A stretch of 12,208 nt of DNA from DATDXV01 sp035289205. GTDB lineage: Archaea; Aenigmatarchaeota; Aenigmatarchaeia; Aenigmatarchaeales; DATDXV01. This document shows positions 5,726 through 12,208 of this stretch, one piece after another (the stretch's first letter is position 1; the number at the start of each line of letters is the position of its first letter). Where the stretch lies: NCBI GenBank assembly GCA_035289205.1, contig DATDXV010000043.1:1-12208 (forward strand). Reading direction: 5' to 3'. The notes beneath the pieces were generated by a model, which saw nothing but the letters and a program-made list of their open reading frames with translations, searched no databases and was not told the origin of the DNA. The translations under genes and the position numbers were made by a program.

Positions 5726-6171
5726 AACACCGCCCCCCAGTACTTTGCCTTCGGATAGAACTTCAGCATCTTCTCCCACTGAACTAGGAAGAGGTCAGCA
5801 AATCTGTAGACAAACCTCCCGCTCCTAGATGGAGCAAAGATCCTGCAGTAGCTTTCAAGGAAAACAATCTTGCTTCCCATGAACTTTCCTATAAGGCATG
5901 CAGCTATCGCAGCGCCTGCGCCAGTGGAAATTACGACATCAGGCTTCTCCTTTGCAATTATCTTCCATGTCTGGGAAAAGTTTTTCAGCATTTTCACCAT
6001 GCTTTTCCCCGTATCTTCCACGAAATATGCCCTTGATCTCTTGGGAAGATCTTTCGTGTTCTCCCTCTCAACTGTTATGAAAAAGTGATCATGCTTTCCA
6101 AACAGCTCCTTCAGCATCATTATCTCAACATAGTGTCCTCCGGCTGAACATGCAAGGCAGATTTTCATCAT
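5722..6171 (-). CDS. Alg14-like partner subunit of a UDP-sugar transferase
   Basis: This 149-residue protein has the Alg14 / PssD signature: CSAGGH (residues 8-13), ISTGAGAA (81-88), FLESYCR (104-110), PSRSGR (114-119) and ADLFLVQW (125-132). Alg14 binds the lipid-linked acceptor and anchors Alg13 at the membrane. Unlike yeast Alg14 there is no separate N-terminal membrane helix, since the Rossmann fold starts at once; the hydrophobic stretch 86-105 may contact the membrane. Its ATG at 6171 overlaps the stop of the upstream GT4 gene as ATGA, with GGTGA just before it. Its own stop overlaps the Alg13-like start, so the three genes are probably translated in a coupled way. The neighbouring Alg13-like gene strongly supports the assignment. 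Confidence 0.88.
   Translation of the reverse strand: MMKICLACSAGGHYVEIMMLKELFGKHDHFFITVERENTKDLPKRSRAYFVEDTGKSMVKMLKNFSQTWKIIAKEKPDVVISTGAGAAIAACLIGKFMGSKIVFLESYCRIFAPSRSGRFVYRFADLFLVQWEKMLKFYPKAKYWGAVF
5728..5739 (-). promoter_or_regulatory. G-rich ribosome binding site inside the end of the Alg14-like gene
   Basis: On the minus strand GGGGGGCGGTG lies just before the proposed CTG start at 5725. GGCGGTG differs from the Shine-Dalgarno consensus GGAGGTG by one base, and GGCGG ends four bases before the CTG. It favours starting the Alg13-like gene here instead of at the ATG 54 bases upstream. Confidence 0.45.
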
Positions 6172-7187
6172 TTCACCGATTCAATTACCTCTTTGAATAT
6201 TTTTGCTGTTTTGTCCCAGTTAAATCTTTTGGCCTCCCTTTTGGCCGCTTCCCTGACCTTTTCGTACTCTTTCTTATTTTCTATGCAGTACAAGATCTTC
6301 TTTGCCATGTCGTCAACATCGTCTGCCTTGATTGCCATAGATCTGGTTTCTTCAGGTATTTTTGCATCGCGCATTATCAGGGTTGGCGTTCCGCACGCTC
6401 CAGCTTCCACTATAGGTATTCCGAATCCTTCTGTCATTGTTGGGAACAGGAAGAAGTCGAATGAATTGTAGGTTTCAACCACCTTCTCTTCAGGAACACC
6501 TCCAATGACTTCAACATTCTTCATACCATGTATCATGCTTTCCACATCAAACTGGCTCTGATAGAAACTCTTGATGTTCCCTCCTGCCAATACAAGCTTG
6601 GCATCAATTTTCTCAGAGACCTTCTTGAAAACTTCTATGGCTATGTCAACCCTCTTCCTGTAGGAGAAGTTGGAGAAGAAACCCAGTACTATTTCCTCCT
6701 GCAGTTTTTTTCTTCCAAGATCCTTGAACTTCTCCTCAATTCCGGGATTTGCGACTCTTGCTTCCCTGCCAAAATACTGCTTTACCTGCTGGGCTGTCAA
6801 TGCAGAGTTAGCCATCAAGTATTTGTTTCTTGACGAAAGCGACCATGAGAACTTCGTGTATATCTTGGCCCATGATGCATACTTCAGGCTCTCCGAATCC
6901 AGAATAGGGAAGAGATCGTGGAAGAGGACAATGCCTGTTTTTCCTGGCATAAACGGAACCAGCTGGCAGGACTCTGGCGTCATGGATATTATGATTTTCC
7001 TTTTTGTTATAAGCTCTTTGAAAGGGACCTTTGTGAAATTCGCTAAGGCTGTCCTTTTGCTTCCATAAACTTCCAAAGGCTCAATATCAAACCACTTTGA
7101 CAGTCTCTGATAGAGCTCGTATCCGTACCTAGAGATGCCCTTGAACTTTTCCACATCAAAGCTAGGGGTTACAAAAAGAATTTCCAT
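6168..7187 (-). CDS. GT4-family (GT-B fold) glycosyltransferase
   Basis: This 339-residue soluble or peripheral enzyme has an N-terminal acceptor domain (MEILFVTPSFDVEKFKGISR with the glycine of the acceptor loop near residue 17) and a C-terminal nucleotide-sugar domain. Key residues are R177-K178-R179 in the SYRKRVDIAIEVF segment, the LVLAGG strand (198-203) and EGFGIPIVEA (253-262), the EX7E-type donor motif with E253 and E261. Such retaining enzymes extend lipid-linked glycans on the cytoplasmic side. The ATG at 7187 directly abuts the stop of the preceding GT4 gene (TGAATG) and follows a G-rich stretch (GGGGGAAG). It overlaps the Alg14-like gene by four bases, so it sits inside a tight operon. 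The sugar added cannot be told from sequence. Confidence 0.88.
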   Translation of the reverse strand: MEILFVTPSFDVEKFKGISRYGYELYQRLSKWFDIEPLEVYGSKRTALANFTKVPFKELITKRKIIISMTPESCQLVPFMPGKTGIVLFHDLFPILDSESLKYASWAKIYTKFSWSLSSRNKYLMANSALTAQQVKQYFGREARVANPGIEEKFKDLGRKKLQEEIVLGFFSNFSYRKRVDIAIEVFKKVSEKIDAKLVLAGGNIKSFYQSQFDVESMIHGMKNVEVIGGVPEEKVVETYNSFDFFLFPTMTEGFGIPIVEAGACGTPTLIMRDAKIPEETRSMAIKADDVDDMAKKILYCIENKKEYEKVREAAKREAKRFNWDKTAKIFKEVIESVK

Positions 7188-8255
7188 TCACTTCCCCCTT
7201 ACAGCGTTCTTCAGCGCTTTTTCCATCTTCATGTTGAAGACAGAAACATCGAACTTCTTTGCCTGCTTTATGCAGTTATTCTTTACTTTAGCAACATATT
7301 CATCCGTGCATTTCTCAACCGCTGCCATGATCTCAGAGGCGTTTGCATTTATCAGAAACCCTGTCTTTCCGTCTACCATGCTCTCCTTTAAGCCTCCTTC
7401 GTTTGCTGCAATGACAGGCTTGCCCGATGCCATAGCCTCGACAGGAACAAGTCCGAAGTCCTCCATTATCGGGACGAAAATGAATGCATTGCATGTTGCA
7501 TACAGCTCTTTGAGATGCTCATCCCCAACCCTTCCCAGGAATTCTATGTTGGGATATCCGGAGGCCATTCGTTCAAGTATTTTTCTTACTGACCCATCTC
7601 CTGCTATCTTCAGTTTCTTGTCAGGCATTTTTTTGAACGCTTCGATTATCAGATGTATCCTCTTGTTTGTCTCAAGCCTTGACGCAGTGAAGAAGAAGCC
7701 CTCCGGTTTTTTGCTGTGGAAGTTCTTTGTGTCCACGGGAGGATAGATCACTTCAGACTCCCTTCCATACATTCTCCATGTCCTGTCCCTAGAAAGGTTT
7801 GAATTCACTATCATCTTGTCTACTTTTGACACTGCCTCAAGATTGCTTTGCTTCACAAGCCTCTTCCATACAGACATTTGCAGTCTTCTGTGAATTGGCT
7901 CAGTGAGCAATTCGTGGGAGTAGATGTTCTTCGGAGGGCCTATGCTGTACCAGACATTGGGATGGTTGTTTGAGCCCCAAACAGCTATGTAACCGTGAAG
8001 AATGACAGCGTCATATCTTCCTTTCAGGTCAAGGTTCCTGAAGAACCTGATCATATCCAGATTCCTTGCAAATGGCGTCTTTGTCCATTTTGATCCAGAC
8101 TCATGTATCCTGTAGTTTGCTATGTCAGGATATGTATTCTCCCTGTTGAAGAAGTACGTATAGATGTCTGGCCTGAACTTTTTCGCCAGTGCCTGCACTA
8201 CCCTTTCCCCTCCTCCTCTGGAGTTGAAGTAGTCATGGAACAGCGCTATTTTCAT
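7188..8255 (-). CDS. GT4-family (GT-B fold) glycosyltransferase
   Basis: The frame is open to an ATG at 8345, but the family-like N-terminus MKIALFHDYF begins at the ATG at 8255. A TATA-like box (8276-8283) lies about 25 bases upstream of it, so I use the 355-residue form. The N-terminal domain has the glycine-rich acceptor loop SRGGGERVV (12-20). The C-terminal domain has ASRLETNKRIHLIIEAF (191-207) with the phosphate-binding K198-R199, the KIAGDG strand (216-221) and EDFGLVPVEAMASGKPVIA (265-283), with the two glutamates E265 and E273 of the donor motif. It is probably another cytoplasmic chain-extending enzyme. It is a different subfamily from the GT4 gene directly downstream, with only general motifs in common, so a recent duplication is unlikely. 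Confidence 0.88.
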   Translation of the reverse strand: MKIALFHDYFNSRGGGERVVQALAKKFRPDIYTYFFNRENTYPDIANYRIHESGSKWTKTPFARNLDMIRFFRNLDLKGRYDAVILHGYIAVWGSNNHPNVWYSIGPPKNIYSHELLTEPIHRRLQMSVWKRLVKQSNLEAVSKVDKMIVNSNLSRDRTWRMYGRESEVIYPPVDTKNFHSKKPEGFFFTASRLETNKRIHLIIEAFKKMPDKKLKIAGDGSVRKILERMASGYPNIEFLGRVGDEHLKELYATCNAFIFVPIMEDFGLVPVEAMASGKPVIAANEGGLKESMVDGKTGFLINANASEIMAAVEKCTDEYVAKVKNNCIKQAKKFDVSVFNMKMEKALKNAVRGK

Positions 8256-8275
8256 GGTATGGCTTATGTAAAGTA

Positions 8276-8283
8276 GAATATAA
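8276..8283 (-). promoter_or_regulatory. Internal TATA-like promoter for the GT4-Alg14-Alg13 sub-operon
   Basis: The minus strand reads TTATATTC, centred about 24.5 bases before the ATG at 8255 and partly within the 32-base gap after the AftB-like gene. It could drive the four downstream genes separately from the two membrane genes upstream. Confidence 0.5.
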
Positions 8284-8287
8284 GCTA

Positions 8288-9787
8288 TTATGAATCTAGA
8301 GAACCTGCTTGCATGGCTGGAATCCTTTCGAATATCAGCAGCCAAATGTCCCTCTTGAAGAAATTATGTGATATAATAAATTCAGACTTAACTAAACTAT
8401 ACTTCTCTTTAAAGTATTCGGTATCTATCAGAGTCTCTTGAAAAGTTTCTGTATAGGATGTGCTAACATCACTGCTATTGCCTAATAGGATTATATAACG
8501 GGGCTTCCTAGAATCCAGGTATTCTGTGCTGAAGCCATTATGCGCTATACGCTTGTCCGCCAGCCCGGACAGGTCAACAGCGGTCCTATTCATATGGAAA
8601 GGCAGGTATCCTCCTTCTGAAAGAGCTATAACATCATTTTCATTGCTATTCTCACTTATCCATGTGGCTACCTTGCCATACCCTCTGAAAAGCTCCTTAT
8701 TGAGCTCCATCGAAGCTACCTCCTCTGGCAGGCTGTAGATCGGATTCTTGAAGAGCGGCATCCTGCCAACAGGCTGCACGGGATTCATAAGTACAAAGAT
8801 TATTACAAGGAGAAGCAGAATCTTTGCCATCCCTGTCCTTCTGTTCGCATAGTCCACTGCTTTCCATAAGCCTATGGCAGAAAATATAATGATTATTGGC
8901 AGGACAGGAATGAAGAACCTTATAGGCACCATCATTATGTCATTCGTGAATGCTGAGAGCAAAAACCAGAGAAACACAACAACTGCCAGAGGTCTTAGCT
9001 TGCCTAATGCTTCTTTCCATGAAAGAGCAGCGAATGCAATGAAGGGAAGGAGGTAGAGCGCTGAGATTATGGGATGAATAAGATTCAGGCCAGTTGCCTT
9101 GAAGTAAAAACTGTTGGGAAGCGGGTAGCCGTAGTACATCCACCTCCATGCCAGAACAGGAAGGAAGAGCAGAACATATGGCACCAGGAAATATGGAAGC
9201 ATCTTGTATTCCTTCTTCATTATTATGTAAAGGAAGAAGAGCGCGCTTACAAGCCATCCCATTATGTTTGTCAACGCCATTAGGCAGAACGCTGTGGCAG
9301 ACATTGCCACAGTTTTTCTGCTTAGATTGTTCTTGGAAAGGAAGTATATGCCTAATAGGAAAAACAGAGTAGCGAGCTGCGTTTCAAGTCCTGTAACTGC
9401 CCAGAGGGAATATGCTGGTATTATAGACAGGAATACTGCTGCCCCGGCTCCAAGAATCTTATCTTTCGTGAGATTTGTCGCAATGAGATATGTGAGAACA
9501 AGATTGGCTATGCTAGATGCTATTCCTATGAACTTCAGGAAAAGCACGGCATCAGCGTTTATCAGATAAGCGAATGCAGCAAGAATAAACCAGCTGAATG
9601 TTGAATAGGATTCTGTTGGATCAGGATCGTCAGGATTCCAGCCTGCGCCATGTCCGGTTGCAAAGTTCAATGAATGCCGAAGCATTATCCAGATGTCATC
9701 TACTGTATAGTCGAAGAGCAAGAATTCTATTGCAAGCAGCATGACTATGGACAACAGCAGCAATGCCGCGCTCTTTTCAAATCTCAT
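8288..9787 (-). CDS. GT-C membrane glycosyltransferase, AftB-like
   Basis: This 499-residue polytopic protein follows the plan of AftB-type GT-C enzymes. After the first helix comes VDDIWIMLRHSLNFATGHGAGWNP (29-52) with the acidic pair D30-D31, aligning with the DDAFISFRYARN...GHGLVWNP pattern. TESYSTFSWFIL (58-69) corresponds to the usual GYTNPLW-type stretch, GLETQLA (133-139) is nearly invariant in the family, and WRWMYYGYPLPNSFYFK (214-230) matches the RxxYYGxPLPNTFYxK motif. About ten to twelve membrane helices are followed by a soluble C-terminal domain from about 345. AftB adds terminal arabinofuranose from a decaprenyl-phosphate donor; related proteins of unknown sugar specificity are widespread. 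The LTRPEG-like motif of many relatives reads LTNIMG here (172-177). The ATG at 9787 fits a TATA-like box about 27 bases upstream. It probably acts on the outer side of the membrane. Confidence 0.75.
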   Translation of the reverse strand: MRFEKSAALLLLSIVMLLAIEFLLFDYTVDDIWIMLRHSLNFATGHGAGWNPDDPDPTESYSTFSWFILAAFAYLINADAVLFLKFIGIASSIANLVLTYLIATNLTKDKILGAGAAVFLSIIPAYSLWAVTGLETQLATLFFLLGIYFLSKNNLSRKTVAMSATAFCLMALTNIMGWLVSALFFLYIIMKKEYKMLPYFLVPYVLLFLPVLAWRWMYYGYPLPNSFYFKATGLNLIHPIISALYLLPFIAFAALSWKEALGKLRPLAVVVFLWFLLSAFTNDIMMVPIRFFIPVLPIIIIFSAIGLWKAVDYANRRTGMAKILLLLVIIFVLMNPVQPVGRMPLFKNPIYSLPEEVASMELNKELFRGYGKVATWISENSNENDVIALSEGGYLPFHMNRTAVDLSGLADKRIAHNGFSTEYLDSRKPRYIILLGNSSDVSTSYTETFQETLIDTEYFKEKYSLVKSEFIISHNFFKRDIWLLIFERIPAMQAGSLDS

Positions 9788-9807
9788 AATTAAAACATTC
9801 TCCTAGA

Positions 9808-9819
9808 CTATTAAAAACC
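9808..9819 (-). promoter_or_regulatory. TATA-like promoter of the AftB-like gene
   Basis: The minus strand reads GGTTTTTAATAG, centred about 27 bases before the ATG at 9787. It fills almost the entire 34-base gap between the two membrane-protein genes, so the AftB-like gene may start its own leaderless transcript. Confidence 0.45.
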
Positions 9820-9821
9820 AT

Positions 9822-11300
9822 CTATCTGTGTATAAGGAAAGGCTCCAGGCTGATCAATTCCGCATTCCTCAGGATGAATGGATAGGACAGAAGAATCGAT
9901 ACCACAATTATCAGCAGCATTATTCTTCTGTATGTTCCCCGATCGGCCTGGTTCTCTGACAGTGCATAGAATGCAAATAGAGACAAAGGAGGTCCGAGCG
10001 GTGCGAAAAGATCCCAGTCGGAAACGCTTGCATTAACCTCCCATGCAAATGCATAGATAAGATAGAAAAACGCCATGACAAACAGGAATATAGCCTTCCT
10101 GTCCATCTTCAGGCGTGATGGCTTCGATAAAAGAGATATGACAGCTATAAGCGCAAGCGGGGAGAGGAGATACAAATGATTGAGTATCATCATGAAGTAC
10201 GGTATGGAGAACATTGTGTAGCTCTCCCTTCCCAGAGAGAACAATGGGGCGAATGAAACATAGCTAGAGCCGCCCAGCAGATCGCCAACGCCCAGCTCCG
10301 TGACATGTTTTCCATACTGGCTATACGCAGCTACTTCTATCAGCCCCAGCACAATCAGGCTGCCGATTACAAACAAAGCGAGCATTCTCAACGTATCCTT
10401 GCCGAAGAGCGATTTTAAAGAGAAAACAAATCTTCCAGCCTGATATTTTATCTTGTCTTCTTTGATGAGGGGCAGAAGAAGCAGCGAAGGGAGGAACCAT
10501 CCCAGAGAGAGATGGAACCAGAAGCCTGTGAAAAATACAGCCAGAGGCGTAAGAAGCCTGGCTTTGCCCTCAAGGTAGAGGAGCGCAGACAGAATGTAGA
10601 GCGTTGTAAAGAGCGCCGCGTATGGTATTATCTCCACATCCCCATAGAAGACAGCGGCAAAGCCTGCGAAGGCGGTTGCCAGGAAAATCAACGCGCTGTC
10701 TATTTCGTTTCTGCCCAATATTTTAGATATTCTGACAAGTGAATATACAGCTACAATTCCAGAGAGAATGCTGAGATATCCTATGGCAGCGGATGCGGAT
10801 ATTCCCATGCCCTTAACCAAGTTGTACACAAGGTAGATCAAGAAGGATGAAGCTGGGCTGCTCATCCAGAATTTATAGGACGCATTTGTGTCAGCTTCTT
10901 CAGCTATAATATCCCATTTGTCGCCTATCCTCTGCTTCATGCTGAATGCAAGAAATAAAACAAGGAACAGGAGAACAGCAACGACTTTGTAGTTCTTTCT
11001 AAGTATCGGATTATTCTTAGCGCCTTCTAGAACGCTGAGAAGGCGGGTCGCAATATTTGTCTTATAGAAAAGAAAGACTGCAATTGCTATCAAGAGCGGG
11101 TATATGAATGCAGGAAGATAGTCTGTCCCAAATACATTTGTCGCCCAGAAGAGCCTTGCATAGACATTCTTGCAGCTGAAGTTCTCCGCACTGACAGATA
11201 GGAGGTTGTTGCATGCTGCGTATGTCACAACGGCTCCGCCAAGCTGGATAAGTATCAGAACTGCTATGCCAGCTAGCAGATATTTTTCTGCATGATCCAT
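9822..11300 (-). CDS. Multi-spanning membrane protein, possibly GT-C-like, function unknown
   Basis: I do not recognise a named family for this 492-residue protein. It has about a dozen hydrophobic segments. Visible landmarks are C30 and C43 flanking a short polar loop after the first helix, the charged loop GDKWDIIAEEAD (126-137), FYGDVEIIPYAAL (218-230), FWFHLSLGWFLPSLLLLP (260-277) and SDWDLFAPLGPPLSLFAF (427-444). Acidic residues in outer loops after early helices, and its place beside an AftB-like gene in a glycan locus, suggest a polyprenyl-phosphate-sugar-dependent glycosyltransferase, but no catalytic motif is proven; a transport or polymerase role is also possible. The ATG at 11300 is supported by a TATA-like box 28 bases upstream. 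It is the first gene of the minus-strand block and diverges from the flippase gene. Confidence 0.75.
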   Translation of the reverse strand: MDHAEKYLLAGIAVLILIQLGGAVVTYAACNNLLSVSAENFSCKNVYARLFWATNVFGTDYLPAFIYPLLIAIAVFLFYKTNIATRLLSVLEGAKNNPILRKNYKVVAVLLFLVLFLAFSMKQRIGDKWDIIAEEADTNASYKFWMSSPASSFLIYLVYNLVKGMGISASAAIGYLSILSGIVAVYSLVRISKILGRNEIDSALIFLATAFAGFAAVFYGDVEIIPYAALFTTLYILSALLYLEGKARLLTPLAVFFTGFWFHLSLGWFLPSLLLLPLIKEDKIKYQAGRFVFSLKSLFGKDTLRMLALFVIGSLIVLGLIEVAAYSQYGKHVTELGVGDLLGGSSYVSFAPLFSLGRESYTMFSIPYFMMILNHLYLLSPLALIAVISLLSKPSRLKMDRKAIFLFVMAFFYLIYAFAWEVNASVSDWDLFAPLGPPLSLFAFYALSENQADRGTYRRIMLLIIVVSILLSYPFILRNAELISLEPFLIHR

Positions 11301-11312
11301 AGGAACTGTAAG

Positions 11313-11320
11313 TTATATTA
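11313..11320 (+). promoter_or_regulatory. TATA-like promoter of the flippase gene
   Basis: The plus strand reads TTATATTA, centred about 27 bases before the ATG at 11344, giving a leaderless start. It lies on the far side of the opposing box at 11325-11331, so the two divergent promoters cross each other. Confidence 0.5.
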
Positions 11321-11323
11321 ACC

Positions 11324-11331
11324 CTTTAAAA
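11324..11331 (-). promoter_or_regulatory. TATA-like promoter of the minus-strand glycan block
   Basis: The minus strand reads TTTTAAAG, centred about 28 bases before the ATG at 11300. As a plus-strand box it would be only about 16 bases from ATG 11344, too close, so it is assigned to the minus strand. Confidence 0.5.
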
Positions 11332-11343
11332 CTATGCTTCCCT

Positions 11344-12208
11344 ATGGAAGTGCGAAAGAAGGTTGCGAAGAACGCCTTTTACAACACAGCGGACTCTTTG
11401 GCAATGATGGCTGTCGGATACATCTTCTGGATAATAGTCGGAAAGCTTCTGCAACCAAATGAGTTCGGGATAATAAGCATCATCGTAGGTCTCTACTCGC
11501 TGATAATGCCAATAACAACGCTCGGCCTCAGCGGAGTTCTTGTAAGGTTCATCTCGAACCTTTCTGTCGAATCAAAGCTTGAGCAGGCTAGGTACATAAC
11601 AGTTGCGTCATTGAAGGTTGTGGCAGCGCTCTCTCTGTCAGCTGCAGTCCTTGTTTTCTTCTTCTCATCCGAGATAGCAAACTCCATTTACTCAAACCCC
11701 AGCCTTTCTAATCCGCTAAAAATCCTTTCCATCATGCTTTTCTTCGGAAGCCTTTCCGTTCTGCTGAAGGGCGCATTGATGGGCCTGCAGCGCTTCAGGG
11801 AGATGTTCTACTTTGACCTCTTCGCAGGAAGCCTGAGGTTGATAGCTGTGCTCGGACTTGTTATCATGGGTTTCGGCTATGCAGGCGCAATATTCGGTTT
11901 TGCAATCCAGTTTTTCCTCCTAACAGTAATAGTGTTCTACTACGTCTTCAAGCATCTGCCGCCTGTTTCGAAGAAATACCCCACGAAAGAGGTAATGTCA
12001 TACGGCGTTGCTGCAGGTCTCTCTACAGTGGCATCCTATATGCTTTCACAGGGGGGCATAATACTGCTCGGATTTCTGGGAACGCTTGAGGCTGTGGCCT
12101 TCTTCAATATTGCGGTATTCTTCGGCCTCATTATCCAGCTTTCATCTTATCTTTTCCAGACAACCATTGCGCCTACAATATCAGAGCTCTGGGCAATGGG
12201 GGACAGGA
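11344..12208 (+). CDS. Wzx-type polysaccharide flippase (MOP/MATE superfamily), 3' end outside the window
   Basis: An open frame of 288 codons runs from the ATG at 11344 to the right edge without a stop; full-length relatives have about 400-500 residues. The N-terminus (VRKKVAKNAFYNTADSLAMM, residues 3-22) is followed by paired hydrophobic segments (near 23-35, 40-65, 88-107, 127-147, 163-200, 216-245, 250-272). FGIISIIVGLYSL (41-53) and GLSGVLVRFIS (61-71) match the first repeat of Wzx-like exporters (LGPxxFGxxxxxxxxxxxxxxxxxLGlxxAlxRfia). MGLQRF (146-151) is also typical. Such proteins turn lipid-linked oligosaccharides from the cytoplasmic to the outer face. Its position opposite the glycan block fits export of that product. 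The start is supported by the TATA-like box 27 bases upstream. Confidence 0.88.
   Translation, partial: MEVRKKVAKNAFYNTADSLAMMAVGYIFWIIVGKLLQPNEFGIISIIVGLYSLIMPITTLGLSGVLVRFISNLSVESKLEQARYITVASLKVVAALSLSAAVLVFFFSSEIANSIYSNPSLSNPLKILSIMLFFGSLSVLLKGALMGLQRFREMFYFDLFAGSLRLIAVLGLVIMGFGYAGAIFGFAIQFFLLTVIVFYYVFKHLPPVSKKYPTKEVMSYGVAAGLSTVASYMLSQGGIILLGFLGTLEAVAFFNIAVFFGLIIQLSSYLFQTTIAPTISELWAMGDR

Noticed and set aside
7135..7746. Plus-strand open frame of 203 codons
   Set aside because: It lies antisense to the 3' part of a GT4 gene with intact donor-binding motifs; it shows no promoter and its serine/phenylalanine-rich composition is typical of an antisense shadow.
8256..8345. Extended N-terminus of the GT4 gene from the ATG at 8345
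   Set aside because: It would add 30 unrelated residues and overlap the upstream gene by 58 bases, while the ATG at 8255 has a TATA-like box at the right distance and gives the family-typical N-terminus.

Overview
The window looks like chromosomal DNA from an archaeon. AT-rich boxes of the TATA type sit about 25-28 bases upstream of many start codons (near 67, 2590, 2611, 8279, 9814, 11316 and 11328), the spacing expected for leaderless or nearly leaderless archaeal transcripts. Genes inside operons instead have short overlaps and GGTG-like ribosome binding sites. AGG/AGA and ATA codons are frequent, and the protein set (AglH-type GPT, separate Alg13- and Alg14-like proteins, GT-C membrane enzymes, Wzx-like flippase) fits archaeal cell-surface glycosylation. 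A DPANN or thermoplasmatal relative is possible, but the lineage cannot be fixed from sequence alone.

Layout. Positions 1-41 hold the first codons of a minus-strand gene leaving the window. Positions 42-461 are AT-rich and without a convincing protein gene, but contain a candidate structured small RNA (about 300-425) with its own TATA box and a T-rich end. Positions 462-2564 carry two minus-strand genes, a B12-binding-type radical SAM enzyme resembling HpnJ / calditol synthase and a small SAM methyltransferase. Divergent from these, 2638-5255 is a two-gene plus-strand operon: a GT39-like membrane glycosyltransferase and an AglH/Alg7-type sugar-1-phosphate transferase. It meets, stop codon on stop codon, a six-gene minus-strand block (5252-11300): Alg13-like, Alg14-like, two GT4 glycosyltransferases, an AftB-like GT-C enzyme and an unassigned multi-spanning membrane protein. 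A divergent promoter region (11301-11343) then leads to a Wzx/MATE-type flippase that runs off the right edge.

How the genes work together (inference from families). The GPT would start a glycan by placing a sugar phosphate, typically GlcNAc-1-P, on a dolichyl phosphate carrier at the inner membrane face. The Alg13/Alg14 pair would add the second sugar, and the two GT4 enzymes would extend the chain using nucleotide sugars. The flippase would turn the lipid-linked glycan over, and the GT-C enzymes would add sugars from lipid-phosphate donors on the outside. No oligosaccharyltransferase (AglB/Stt3) lies in the window, so whether the product goes to protein, lipid or a polymer is open. The HpnJ-like radical SAM gene raises the possibility that a lipid-linked sugar is also remodelled, as in calditol formation.
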